A stretch of DNA of 64,000 bases, from positions 248,001-312,000 of the forward strand of contig NZ_BNBI01000007.1 of the NCBI RefSeq assembly GCF_014655295.1, written 5' to 3'. The position numbers and the translations under genes are program-made. How positions within the stretch are numbered: position 1 is the first letter of the stretch; every line of letters begins with the position of its first letter. Origin of the DNA: Streptomyces fumanus (GTDB lineage: Bacteria > Actinomycetota > Actinomycetes > Streptomycetales > Streptomycetaceae). A model generated the notes under the pieces. It ran no database searches. It was given only the letters and a program-made list of their open reading frames with translations, and had not been told where the DNA came from. Below, piece by piece: positions 39,599-47,586 of the stretch.

Positions 39599-39790
39599 CC
39601 CGGGAGCACACCCGGGAACATTCCGGAAAAGCCAACGGAAAAGCAATCGGGCAAGCCACCGGGAAAGCCGCCGGTATCCCCGCCGGAAAACCATCGGGAC
39701 ATCCGCCGGGAAAGCCGTCGGGAAACGAACGGCAGAACGATCCGTCCAGTGGTCGGAAAGCGATCGATGAAGCGATCGGAAAGGCGAAGC
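39599..39790. repeat. Degenerate 12-bp minisatellite between hpgT and dpgA
   Basis: About 16 units of roughly CGGGAAAGCCGC follow one another at 12-base steps, with units such as CGGGAACATTCC, CGGGAAAGCCGC, CGGGACATCCGC and CGGAAAGCGAT. All phases stay nearly free of stops because of the period. A 67-residue frame (39593-39796, Pro/Lys rich) starts at an ATG overlapping the hpgT stop, but it is repeat-driven and I do not call it a gene. The role is unknown; it could be a spacer or a decayed gene end. Confidence 0.75.
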
Positions 39791-39857
39791 AAGTGACCGG
39801 CAGCAGCAGTACGACAAAACCGCGCAGCAGGCCGCGCATGTGGGGGTGGACCTACAG

Positions 39858-40985
39858 ATGACCATCATCATGGACCGAGCCGAGACCCCGGTCCTGACCG
39901 GCGACGGCGCGCTGAAGACGCCGTACCGGCCCCGGATCGTCGGGGTGGGGACAGCGGCGTCCGACACGATCTACACCCAGACGGAGGTGCTCGACGCCTT
40001 CGGGATCACCGATCCGAAGATCCGCTCCGTCTTCGTCAACAGCGCCATCGACACGCGCCACCTGACCCTGCCCGACCCGGACGCCGACGGTGTCCGCAAC
40101 CCCGAGCCGCAGGGCGACCTGCTGGACAAGCACAAGTCGATGGCCGTGCGGATGGGCGTCGACGCCCTGAACGCCTGCCTGAAGCGGGCCGGCGCCGAAC
40201 TCTCCGACCTGCGCCACCTGTGCTGCGTCTCCTCCACCGGCTTCCTCACCCCGGGCCTGAGCGCCCTGATGATCCGCGAGCTGGGCATCGACCGGCACTG
40301 CAGCCGCAGCGACATCGTCGGCATGGGCTGCAACGCCGGACTCAACGCGCTCAACGTCGTCTCCGGCTGGTCCGCCGCCCACCCGGGCGAACTCGCCGTG
40401 GTGCTCTGCACCGAGGCGTGCTCCGCCGCGTACGCGATGGACTCCTCGATGCGCACCGCGGTCGTCAACAGCCTCTTCGGCGACGGCGCCGGCGCCATCG
40501 CCCTGATGTCCGGGCCCGGCGACGAGGCGTCCGGCACCTCGGAGGGGCCGACCATCCTCAAGCTGGCCAGTTGCATCATCCCCGAAGCGGTCGACGCGAT
40601 GCGCTACGACTGGGACCGCGAGCTGGACCGCTTCAGCTTCTACCTCGACCCGCAGATCCCGTACGTCGTCGGCGCGCACGCCGAGATCGTGGTCGACCGG
40701 CTGCTGGGCGACACCGGGCTGCGCCGCAGCGACATCCGGCACTGGCTGGTGCACTCCGGCGGCAAGAAGGTCATCGACGCGGTCATCGTCAACCTGGGCC
40801 TGACCCGCTACGACCTGCGGCACACCGTCGGCGTGCTGCGGGACTACGGCAATGTGTCCAGCGGATCGTTCATCTTCTCGTACGAAAGGCTGCTCGACGA
40901 GCAGGTCACCCGGCCCGGCGACTACGGCGTGCTGATGACCATGGGACCGGGGTCCACGCTCGAGACGGCGCTGGTCCAGTGGTGA
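39858..40985 (+). CDS. dpgA: 3,5-dihydroxyphenylacetyl-CoA synthase DpgA (type III PKS)
   Basis: This 375-residue enzyme condenses four malonyl-CoA into the 3,5-dihydroxyphenylacetyl-CoA precursor. The catalytic Cys158 is in VGMGCNAGLNAL, His in LVHSGGKKVIDA and Asn in DYGNVSSGSFIF, the type III PKS triad in the DpgA variant. The stop overlaps dpgB. ATG 39858 is preceded by GGGGGTGG; GTG 39840 in frame would add six residues. It is the first gene of the dpgABCD block that in glycopeptide clusters makes Dpg. Confidence 0.95.
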   Translation: MTIIMDRAETPVLTGDGALKTPYRPRIVGVGTAASDTIYTQTEVLDAFGITDPKIRSVFVNSAIDTRHLTLPDPDADGVRNPEPQGDLLDKHKSMAVRMGVDALNACLKRAGAELSDLRHLCCVSSTGFLTPGLSALMIRELGIDRHCSRSDIVGMGCNAGLNALNVVSGWSAAHPGELAVVLCTEACSAAYAMDSSMRTAVVNSLFGDGAGAIALMSGPGDEASGTSEGPTILKLASCIIPEAVDAMRYDWDRELDRFSFYLDPQIPYVVGAHAEIVVDRLLGDTGLRRSDIRHWLVHSGGKKVIDAVIVNLGLTRYDLRHTVGVLRDYGNVSSGSFIFSYERLLDEQVTRPGDYGVLMTMGPGSTLETALVQW

Positions 40986-41689
40986 AGACGGGGGAGCAGA
41001 CAGTGGGGGACGACACGGTGAGGGACATGAGCGACGCACTGACGCTGAGCATCGACGGGACGCAGCCGCTGTCGCTCGCGGCGGTCCGGGACATCACCGG
41101 CCTGTGCGACCGGGCCGAGGACCGGGGCGAGGCCGGCACGGTGACCCTGAAGGTCAGCGGCGCGCCCGGGCCCGACTGGACGGACGGGCTGACCGTCGCC
41201 CTGGTCACCAAGTGGGAGCGGGCGCTGCGCCGCCTGGAGCGGCTGCCGGCCGCGACGGTCGCGCTGGCCTCCGGGGACTGCGGCGGGCAGGCCCTGGACG
41301 CCTTCCTCGCCGCCGACATCAGGATCGCCACCCGGGACACCCGGCTGCTGCTGCCGTTCGACGGCGAGTCGACCTGGCCGGGGCTGGCCATGTTCCGGCT
41401 GGTGCAGCTCGCCGGCTCGGCCCGCACCCGCCGGGCCGTGCTGTTCGGGCAGCCGGTCAAGGCGTCCGAGGCGCTGATGCTGGGCGTGGCCGACGAGCTG
41501 ACCGACGACCTGGACGGCGCCGCCGCCGCGACGGCACAGCGGCTGGCCGGGCTGTCCGGCAAGGAACTCGCCATCCGCCGCCAGCTCCTGTTCGACGCGG
41601 CCACCACCAGCTTCGAGGACGCGCTCGGCCCGCACCTGGCCGCCTGCGACCGCAGCCTGCGCCGCACCGCCGCCGAGGAGGCCGCATGA
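40982..41689 (+). CDS. dpgB: DpgB, enoyl-CoA hydratase-like accessory enzyme of Dpg synthesis
   Basis: This protein of about 235 residues has the crotonase fold (ATVALASGDCGGQALDAFLAADIRIA; LPFDGESTWPG). DpgB assists DpgA in dehydration and aromatisation of the tetraketide. The GTG at 40982 overlaps the dpgA stop, giving coupling. Internal GTG 41003 and 41018, each with a G-rich ribosome site, or ATG 41027, could be the true start, and a shorter protein of about 220 residues would fit the family. The stop overlaps dpgC. Confidence 0.92.
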   Translation: MKTGEQTVGDDTVRDMSDALTLSIDGTQPLSLAAVRDITGLCDRAEDRGEAGTVTLKVSGAPGPDWTDGLTVALVTKWERALRRLERLPAATVALASGDCGGQALDAFLAADIRIATRDTRLLLPFDGESTWPGLAMFRLVQLAGSARTRRAVLFGQPVKASEALMLGVADELTDDLDGAAAATAQRLAGLSGKELAIRRQLLFDAATTSFEDALGPHLAACDRSLRRTAAEEAA

Positions 41690-42993
41690 GCGCGGCCCCG
41701 GACGCGGACCCGGCCGCCCTCGACGGGTGGCCGGCCCTGGCGGAGGCGGCCGGCCGGGAGACGGCGGTGCTGGCGGCGCTGCCCTCCCCGACCGAGCGCA
41801 CCCCCGGGCAGCGGGCCGAGGCGGAAGCGGCCAAGGACACCGCCCGCGCGGCCCGCGCCCGGTTCCTCGACGACCACGCCGACGCCGTGTACGACCGGCT
41901 CACCGAGGGCCGTTCCCGGTCCCTGCGGATCGAGGACCTGGTCGAGGCCGCGGCGGCGGCCTTCCCCGGCCTGGTGCCGGACGCCGACCTGCTCGCCCGG
42001 GAACGCGCCCGCACCCAGGCCGACAAGGACGGCCACGAGATCGACCAGGGCATCTTCCTGCGCGCCGTCCTGCGCTCACCCGTGGCCGGCCCGCACCTGA
42101 TGGACGCGATGCTCCGGCCGACGGCCCGTGCGCTGCGCCTGCTGCCGGAGTTCCTGCGCACCGGCGTGCTGGAGATGGAGGCCGTGCGCCTGGAGCGCCG
42201 GGACGGCGTGGCCCGGCTGACCATGTGCCGGGAGGACCGCCTCAACGCCGAGGACAACCAGCAGGTCGACGACATGGAGACCGCCGTCGACCTGGCCCTG
42301 CTCGACCCGTCCGTACGGGTGGGCCTGCTGCGCGGCGGCGAGATGAGCCACCCGCGCTACCGGGGCCGCCGGGTGTTCAGCGCCGGCATCAACCTCAAGA
42401 ACCTCAGCTCCGGCGACATCTCCCTGGTCGACTTCCTGCTCCGCCGGGAACTGGGCTACATCCACAAGCTGATCCGGGGCCTGCGCACCGACGACGGGGG
42501 CGCGTGGCACGTCCGGCACGTGGAGAAGCCGTGGGTGGCGGTGGTGGACGGCTTCGCGATCGGCGGCGGCACCCAGTTGCTGCTCGCCTTCGACCACGTG
42601 ATCGCCGCCTCCGACGCCTACCTCAGCCTGCCCGCGGCGAAGGAGGGCATCATCCCCGGCGCCTCCAACTTCCGGTTCAGCCGGTACGTCGGGCCCCGGC
42701 TGTCCCGGCAGGTGATCCTGGAGGGCCGCCGGATCTGGGCCACCGAACCCCAGGCGAGGCTGCTCGTCGACGAGGTGGTGGAACCGGCCGAGCTGGACGC
42801 CGCCGTGGAGCGGAGCCTGGACCGGCTGGACGGCGAGGCGGTCCTCGCCAACCGCCGGATGCTCAACCTGGCGGAGGAGCCGGAGGACGCGTTCCGCGCG
42901 TACATGGCGGAGTTCGCCTTCCAGCAGGCGCTGCGGCTGTACGGCGAGGACGTGATCCACAAGGTCGGCCGGTTCGCCGCGGGGCCGGCGTGA
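41686..42993 (+). CDS. dpgC: DpgC, cofactor-independent 3,5-dihydroxyphenylacetyl-CoA dioxygenase
   Basis: This 435-residue member of the crotonase superfamily has a long helical N-terminal domain (about 1-165) typical of DpgC. A catalytic domain follows with SAGINLKNLSSGDIS, GFAIGGGTQLLLAFDHV and PGASNFRFSRYVG. DpgC uses O2 without metal or cofactor to turn DPA-CoA into 3,5-dihydroxyphenylglyoxylate, the substrate of HpgT. It starts at ATG 41686, overlapping dpgB, and its stop overlaps dpgD. The length matches the family. Confidence 0.95.
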   Translation: MSAAPDADPAALDGWPALAEAAGRETAVLAALPSPTERTPGQRAEAEAAKDTARAARARFLDDHADAVYDRLTEGRSRSLRIEDLVEAAAAAFPGLVPDADLLARERARTQADKDGHEIDQGIFLRAVLRSPVAGPHLMDAMLRPTARALRLLPEFLRTGVLEMEAVRLERRDGVARLTMCREDRLNAEDNQQVDDMETAVDLALLDPSVRVGLLRGGEMSHPRYRGRRVFSAGINLKNLSSGDISLVDFLLRRELGYIHKLIRGLRTDDGGAWHVRHVEKPWVAVVDGFAIGGGTQLLLAFDHVIAASDAYLSLPAAKEGIIPGASNFRFSRYVGPRLSRQVILEGRRIWATEPQARLLVDEVVEPAELDAAVERSLDRLDGEAVLANRRMLNLAEEPEDAFRAYMAEFAFQQALRLYGEDVIHKVGRFAAGPA

Positions 42994-43796
42994 GCGACGA
43001 CGACCGGCCCCGGGTCCGCTACGAGAAGAAGGACCACGTCGCCCGGGTCACCCTGGACCGTCCCGAGGTGCTCAACGCGATGGACCTGCGCACCCACGAG
43101 GAACTCGCGGGTGTCTGGGACGAGGTGGAGGCCGACGACGACGTCCGGGCGGTGGTGCTGACCGGCGCCGGCGACCGGGCCTTCTCCGTCGGGCAGGACC
43201 TCAAGGAGCGGGCCCGCCTCGACGCGGCGGGGGAGCCGCCGACCACGTTCGGTAGCCGGGACCGGCCCGGCTGGCCCCGGCTGACCGAGCGGTTCGACCT
43301 GTCCAAGCCGGTGGTGGCCCGGGTCAACGGGTACGCCCTGGGCGGCGGCTTCGAACTGGTCCTCGCCTGCGACCTGGTGATCGCCGCGCACGACGCGGTG
43401 TTCGCGCTGCCGGAGGTCCGGCTCGGGCTGGTGCCCGGCGCGGGCGGGGCCTTCCGGCTGGCCCGCCAGATGCCCCTGAAGCAGGCCATGGGGTACCTGC
43501 TCACCGGACGCCGGATGGACGCGGCGACCGCCCTGCGGTTCGGGCTGGTCAACGAGGTCGCCGAGCCCGGGGAGCTGGACCGGCGGGTCGACGAGTGGAC
43601 GGACGACCTGGTCCGCAGCGCGCCCCTGGCGGTGCGGGCCGTCAAGGAGTCGGTGCTGCGCTCCCTGGACCAGCCGCTGCCGGAGGCGTTCGCCACCCGG
43701 TACGTCTGGGAGGAGCGCCGGATGCGCAGCGGCGACGCCGTGGAGGGCCCCCGGGCCTTCGCCGAGCACCGGGAACCGGTGTGGACCGGCCGGTGA
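42990..43796 (+). CDS. dpgD: DpgD, enoyl-CoA hydratase/isomerase-like accessory enzyme
   Basis: This 268-residue crotonase-fold protein has VTLDRPEVLNAMD at the start, the oxyanion-hole stretch RAFSVGQDLKERA and VNGYALGGGFELVLACDLVIA, then PEVRLGLVPGAGG. DpgB and DpgD together raise DpgA output and help dehydrate the intermediate. The GTG start overlaps the dpgC stop. It is the last gene of the coupled dpg block and is followed by a hairpin. Confidence 0.93.
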   Translation: MSDDDRPRVRYEKKDHVARVTLDRPEVLNAMDLRTHEELAGVWDEVEADDDVRAVVLTGAGDRAFSVGQDLKERARLDAAGEPPTTFGSRDRPGWPRLTERFDLSKPVVARVNGYALGGGFELVLACDLVIAAHDAVFALPEVRLGLVPGAGGAFRLARQMPLKQAMGYLLTGRRMDAATALRFGLVNEVAEPGELDRRVDEWTDDLVRSAPLAVRAVKESVLRSLDQPLPEAFATRYVWEERRMRSGDAVEGPRAFAEHREPVWTGR

Positions 43797-43808
43797 CCCG
43801 GCCCTGAC

Positions 43809-43852
43809 GGCCGGGCCGCCGGCGGGAGGACCCCCCGGCCGGCGGCCCGGCC
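43809..43852 (+). terminator. GC-rich hairpin after dpgD
   Basis: GGCCGGGCCGCCGGC (43809-43823) pairs perfectly over 15 bp with 43838-43852 across a 14-base loop, with no T-tract. It lies between dpgD and the hydrolase gene. It may terminate or only attenuate, because the hydrolase has the same direction and no promoter was recognised. Confidence 0.7.
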
Positions 43853-43881
43853 CCGCCGACCCCCAGGAAGGAAGGACGCCG

Positions 43882-44691
43882 ATGCCCGTCGCGCGGATCA
43901 ACGGAATCGACCTCGGCTACGACGTGTACGGAACCGGCACCCCGGTGGTGATGGTCACCGGCACCGGCGCCCCCGGACGGGTCTGGCGCACCCACCAGGT
44001 GCCGGCGCTCACCGCGGCCGGGCACCGGGTGATCACCCTGGACAACCGGGGCATCCCGCCGACCGACGCGGGCCCCGGGGGCTTCACCCTGGACGACATG
44101 GCCGCCGACGTGGCCGGCCTGATCGAGTACCTCGGCGCCGGTCCCTGCCGGGTGGTCGGCTACTCGCTGGGCGGCATCGTCGTCCAGGAACTCCTGCTGG
44201 CCCGGCCCGACCTGGTCACCCGGGCGGTGCTGATGGCGAGCAGCGGTCGCACCGACGCCCTGATCGCCGCGATGACGGCCGGCGACATCGAACTCGCCGA
44301 CAGCGGTACGAAGATCCCGCCCGGGTACGCGGCCTACATCCAGGCCCTGCAGAACCTCTCACCGCGCACCCTCAACGACGACGAGAAGCTGCGCGACTGG
44401 CTCGGCGTCCTCGAACTGTCGATGGTCGACCGCTCGGCGGTCCGCGCCCAGCTCGGCCTGGACCTGATCCCGAACCGGCTGCCGCAGTACCGCGCGATCG
44501 ACCGCCCCTGCCTGGTGATCGGCTTCCAGGACGACCTGGTGGTCCGCCCGCACCTGTGCCGGGAGATCGCCGACGCCGTGCCCGGCGCCCGCTACACGGA
44601 GATCCCCGGCTGCGGCCACTACGGCTATCTGGAGCGGCCCGAGGAGGTGAACGCCGCGATCGTGGACTTCTTCGCCGAGGAACCGCGGTGA
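43882..44691 (+). CDS. Alpha/beta hydrolase at the cluster edge
   Basis: This 269-residue enzyme has nucleophile Ser in VGYSLGGI, acid Asp in FQDDLVV and His in CGHYGYLERP, with an oxyanion stretch VTGTGAPGRVW. AGGAAGGAAGGA precedes ATG 43882. It is the last gene oriented with the Dpg operon, and convergent genes start 22 bases further on, so I place the cluster border here. Glycopeptide clusters often have such a hydrolase. It could act as an editing thioesterase or hydrolyse a CoA or peptidyl intermediate. The substrate cannot be read from sequence. Confidence 0.88.
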   Translation: MPVARINGIDLGYDVYGTGTPVVMVTGTGAPGRVWRTHQVPALTAAGHRVITLDNRGIPPTDAGPGGFTLDDMAADVAGLIEYLGAGPCRVVGYSLGGIVVQELLLARPDLVTRAVLMASSGRTDALIAAMTAGDIELADSGTKIPPGYAAYIQALQNLSPRTLNDDEKLRDWLGVLELSMVDRSAVRAQLGLDLIPNRLPQYRAIDRPCLVIGFQDDLVVRPHLCREIADAVPGARYTEIPGCGHYGYLERPEEVNAAIVDFFAEEPR

Positions 44692-44713
44692 GCGCGCCGC
44701 CGCTCCGGTGCCG

Positions 44714-45748
44714 TCAGCGCGGCGGGGCCGTGCCGGGGGAGGGGGCGGCGTCGGCCCGCGCGGCGTCGGCCAGCGCCTCGGCCGCGGCCTGGGCCGCCCG
44801 CGCCGAGTCGTCGGCGGCCCGGGCGGTCATGTCGTCGTCCGGCGGCTTCTCGCGGGTGGCCGGCGACGGCGGCAGCGTCTCGCCGAAGGCCCGGGAGACG
44901 CCCTGCAGCGCGGTGGTGATCTCGCTGGGGATCACCCAGAAGTTGTTGCCCTCGCCCTGTGCCAACTGGGGCAGCGCCTGGAGGTACTGGTAGGCGAGGA
45001 GCTTGGGGTCGGGGTCGTTGCGGTGCACCGCCTGGAACACCTCGTCGATCGCCCGGGACTGGCCCTCGGCCTGGAGGATCGCGGCGGTCCGGTTGCCCTC
45101 GGCGCGCAGCACGGCGGCCTGCTTGTCGCCCTCGGCGGTGAGGATCTGCGACTGGCGCTGCCCCTCGGCGCCCAGCACCGCGGCCCGCTTGTCCCGCTCG
45201 GCCCGCATCTGCTTCTGCATCGCGTCCTTGATGGACTGCGGCGGGTCGATCGCCTTGATCTCCACCCGGTTCACCCGCAGCCCCCACTTGCCGGTGGCCT
45301 CGTCCAGCACGCCGCGGAGCTGGCTGTTGATGGTGTCGCGGGAGGTGAGGGTCTTCTCCAGGTCCATCGAGCCCACCACGTTGCGCAGGGTGGTGACGGT
45401 GAGCTGTTCGACGCCCTGCAGGAAGTTGGCGATCTCGTAGAACGCCGCCCGGGGATCGGTGACCTGGAAGTACAGCACGGTGTCGATCTCCACGACCAGG
45501 TTGTCCTCGGTGATCACCGGCTGGGGCGTGAAGGAGACGACCTGTTCCCGCAGGTCGATCAGCGGATGCACCCGGTCGATGAAGGGGATGACCAGGCTCA
45601 GCCCCGGGGTCAGGGTGCGGTGGTAGCGGCCCAGCCGCTCGACGTTGCGGGCGCGTGCCTGGGGCACGATGCGCACCGCCCGTACCACGGTGAAGATCGC
45701 GATCAGCGCGACGATCAGGCCGGCGACGACCGGCGCGGTGACGTCCAT
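44714..45748 (-). CDS. SPFH/stomatin-like membrane scaffold protein
   Basis: This 344-residue protein has an N-terminal membrane helix (VVAGLIVALIAIFTVVRAV) and an SPFH domain (ERLGRYHRTLTPGLSLVIPFID; VGSMDLEKTLTSRDTIN; WGLRVNRVEIKAI). A long Ala/Glu/Gln coiled coil (AEGQRQSQILTAEGDKQAAVL) and a disordered tail follow. Such proteins form membrane microdomain scaffolds with NfeD partners; the nfeD gene lies 4 bases upstream. This is a chromosomal housekeeping pair outside the cluster. Confidence 0.93.
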   Translation of the reverse strand: MDVTAPVVAGLIVALIAIFTVVRAVRIVPQARARNVERLGRYHRTLTPGLSLVIPFIDRVHPLIDLREQVVSFTPQPVITEDNLVVEIDTVLYFQVTDPRAAFYEIANFLQGVEQLTVTTLRNVVGSMDLEKTLTSRDTINSQLRGVLDEATGKWGLRVNRVEIKAIDPPQSIKDAMQKQMRAERDKRAAVLGAEGQRQSQILTAEGDKQAAVLRAEGNRTAAILQAEGQSRAIDEVFQAVHRNDPDPKLLAYQYLQALPQLAQGEGNNFWVIPSEITTALQGVSRAFGETLPPSPATREKPPDDDMTARAADDSARAAQAAAEALADAARADAAPSPGTAPPR

Positions 45749-45752
45749 GGCT

Positions 45753-46184
45753 TCAGTCCCGGGGGTAGACGAAGGCGGTGGTGCCGCTGATCCGGATGAC
45801 GTCGACGGCCGCTCCCGGCGCGATCACCAGCGTCTCGTCGTAGGGGCGGGCCGTCCACTCCTCTCCGTCGATGCGGACCCGGCCGCCGGTGGCCGTCACC
45901 TCGGTGACGGTGTACGCGGCCTTGCCGACCAGCGCGTCGATCCCGAACCGGGCCGGCTGCGGCCGGGTCAGGTGACGCAGCGCGACCGGGCGGACGAACA
46001 GCACGGTGACCGTGGCGAGGACGGCGTAGACCACGAACTGCAGCGGCGGCGGGAGGCCGAGCGCGGCGGTCCCGGCGGTGAGCACGGCGGCGACGCCCAG
46101 CATGCCGAGCGCGGCGGTGAGCGTGAGGATCTCCGCCACGGCCAGCACGGCCCCGGCGATCAGCCAGATCAGCCACGGTTCCAT
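45753..46184 (-). CDS. NfeD-family membrane protein
   Basis: This 143-residue protein has two to three membrane segments (WLIWLIAGAVLAVAEILTL; GMLGVAAVLTAGTAALGL; FVVYAVLATVTVLFVRPVAL) and a C-terminal OB fold (LVGKAAYTVTEVTATGGRVRIDGEEWTARP). It is the short NfeD1b type that pairs with stomatin-like proteins, and the SPFH gene follows at once. The start at ATG 46184 is chosen over an upstream codon at 46211, which would add only a basic non-conserved segment. Confidence 0.9.
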   Translation of the reverse strand: MEPWLIWLIAGAVLAVAEILTLTAALGMLGVAAVLTAGTAALGLPPPLQFVVYAVLATVTVLFVRPVALRHLTRPQPARFGIDALVGKAAYTVTEVTATGGRVRIDGEEWTARPYDETLVIAPGAAVDVIRISGTTAFVYPRD

Positions 46185-46269
46185 GACGCGCCTCGTCCCG
46201 CCGGTGCGCACGTACCTTCCAGGCTAACGCGCGGAACGCCGTCCGGCCCGGGGCCGCCGGCCCGGCCCC

Positions 46270-46302
46270 CGCGAAGGCGGCTCCCCGGTGCGGAGCCGCC
46301 TT
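46270..46302 (-). terminator. Hairpin between the zincin gene and nfeD
   Basis: CGAAGGCGGCTCC (46270-46282) and GGAGCCGCCTTCG (46290-46302) form a perfect 13-bp stem with a 7-base loop, downstream of the minus-strand gene at 46430. It probably ends that transcript before nfeD. Confidence 0.8.
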
Positions 46303-46429
46303 CGCCCGTCGGTCCGCCGACCCCCGTACGGCGGACCCGGCGCGACGCGGCCGGCCCGTCTCCCTCCCCCAGAGGTGACGGGCCGGCCGCTCCCCCGGCG
46401 CCGGTCTGTGGTGGCCCGCGGCCGTGCTG

Positions 46430-47515
46430 TCACCAGCACATGACCGCGGTCTCGCCCGGACCCCACGAGGAGTACAGGCGCACTCGGACGACATAGCGGC
46501 GGCCCTTGACGAGCCGCGCCCTGATGGTGGCGTTGTGCGGGGTGCCGCCGTCGTCCCGTCCGGCGAGGTAGCGGGGCTCGGCGTCCCGCTCCTCGAAGAC
46601 CACGACGACCGCGTCCCCGTCCCCGAAGGCGCCCACGGTGTACTCGCGGGTCTGGGGCGGTTCGATCACGAAGTCGGCCTGCTCGCCCGGGCCGAGACCG
46701 AGCGGCACGGAACGGAACGGCACCAGCGCGGGCGGCCCGGACGGGTCGGCCGGCGGGTACCAGCGCAGCACCCACTCCTTGTCGGCGGCGGACAGCGTGC
46801 CCGGCGGATGCACGCCCCCGCGGTACTGCTCCGGCTCCAGGATCAGCCCCGGCGGGAACGGGTACTGCATGACCGACTGCGGGTCCCAGACGGTCCCGTT
46901 GGCCTCGTCCGGGTCCAGCTTGCGCAGGATGTTGGCGTCCGTCCGCTCCCGGCTCCAGTGGTGCGGCGGGCCGGCCAGCTCGGCGTAGACCGCCTCGTCG
47001 TCCCAGTGCAGCCCGGCGAACGGGCTCTGGTGCTCGTGCAGCATGCCGAGCACGTGCCCGATCTGGTGCAGGGCCGTGCCGCGCTCCCCGGGCGCGGTCA
47101 GGTCCCAGCCGAAGTTCATGGTGCGCTCGTGCGTCCCCACCCGCAGCGCGTCCTTGCCGACCGCCGACCAGGAGCCGTCCCCCTCCTGGAACCCGATCCG
47201 CAGCTCGGCCTCGGAACGGTCGCCGACCTCGGTGAAGACCAGCCCGATGCCGAGGTCCTGCCACTCCCGGAAGCAGTCCCGCACCACGTCGCGCTGGGCC
47301 GCGTCCCCCGCCCAGGGCACCCGCCGGGTCCGGCCGGTCCCCGGGACCGTGATCACCGAGGCGTCGGTGCCGGCGTCGAAGAAGTAGTAGTGCAGCACCG
47401 TGCCGTTGACCCAGATCCGCCGCCCGCCGACGAGCGCGCCGAGCCGCTCGGCGGCCAGCCCCGGCGGATACGCGGGAGCGGGCTGCTGCGCGAGCGAGCA
47501 GTAGCGAACGGTCAT
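46430..47515 (-). CDS. Astacin-like (M12) zincin homologue with HQxxH in place of HExxH
   Basis: This 361-residue protein has an N-terminal segment (LAAERLGALVGGRRIWVNGTVLHYYF), the zinc site HQIGHVLGMLHEH at residues 150-162, and the Met-turn SVMQYPF, then a C-terminal beta-rich domain (YTVGAFGDGDAVVVVFEE). Three zinc-binding His residues remain, but the catalytic Glu is Gln, encoded by CAG. It has no signal peptide. It may be a binding protein or pseudo-protease, or this subgroup may use another base. ATG 47515 is preferred; an extension to 47584 adds a basic stretch over the promoter. Confidence 0.82.
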   Translation of the reverse strand: MTVRYCSLAQQPAPAYPPGLAAERLGALVGGRRIWVNGTVLHYYFFDAGTDASVITVPGTGRTRRVPWAGDAAQRDVVRDCFREWQDLGIGLVFTEVGDRSEAELRIGFQEGDGSWSAVGKDALRVGTHERTMNFGWDLTAPGERGTALHQIGHVLGMLHEHQSPFAGLHWDDEAVYAELAGPPHHWSRERTDANILRKLDPDEANGTVWDPQSVMQYPFPPGLILEPEQYRGGVHPPGTLSAADKEWVLRWYPPADPSGPPALVPFRSVPLGLGPGEQADFVIEPPQTREYTVGAFGDGDAVVVVFEERDAEPRYLAGRDDGGTPHNATIRARLVKGRRYVVRVRLYSSWGPGETAVMCW

Positions 47516-47586
47516 GAACGACAGCGTGCCCTCCCGTCGCTCCCGGCACCTGAGTCGGGATCTACTCAAGTCACCCTGTATCAAAC

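Noticed and set aside
39593..39796. 67-residue Pro/Lys-rich ORF overlapping the hpgT stop
   Set aside because: Its sequence is fully explained by the 12-bp repeat, other frames are equally open, and no homologous fold is visible; recorded as repeat instead.
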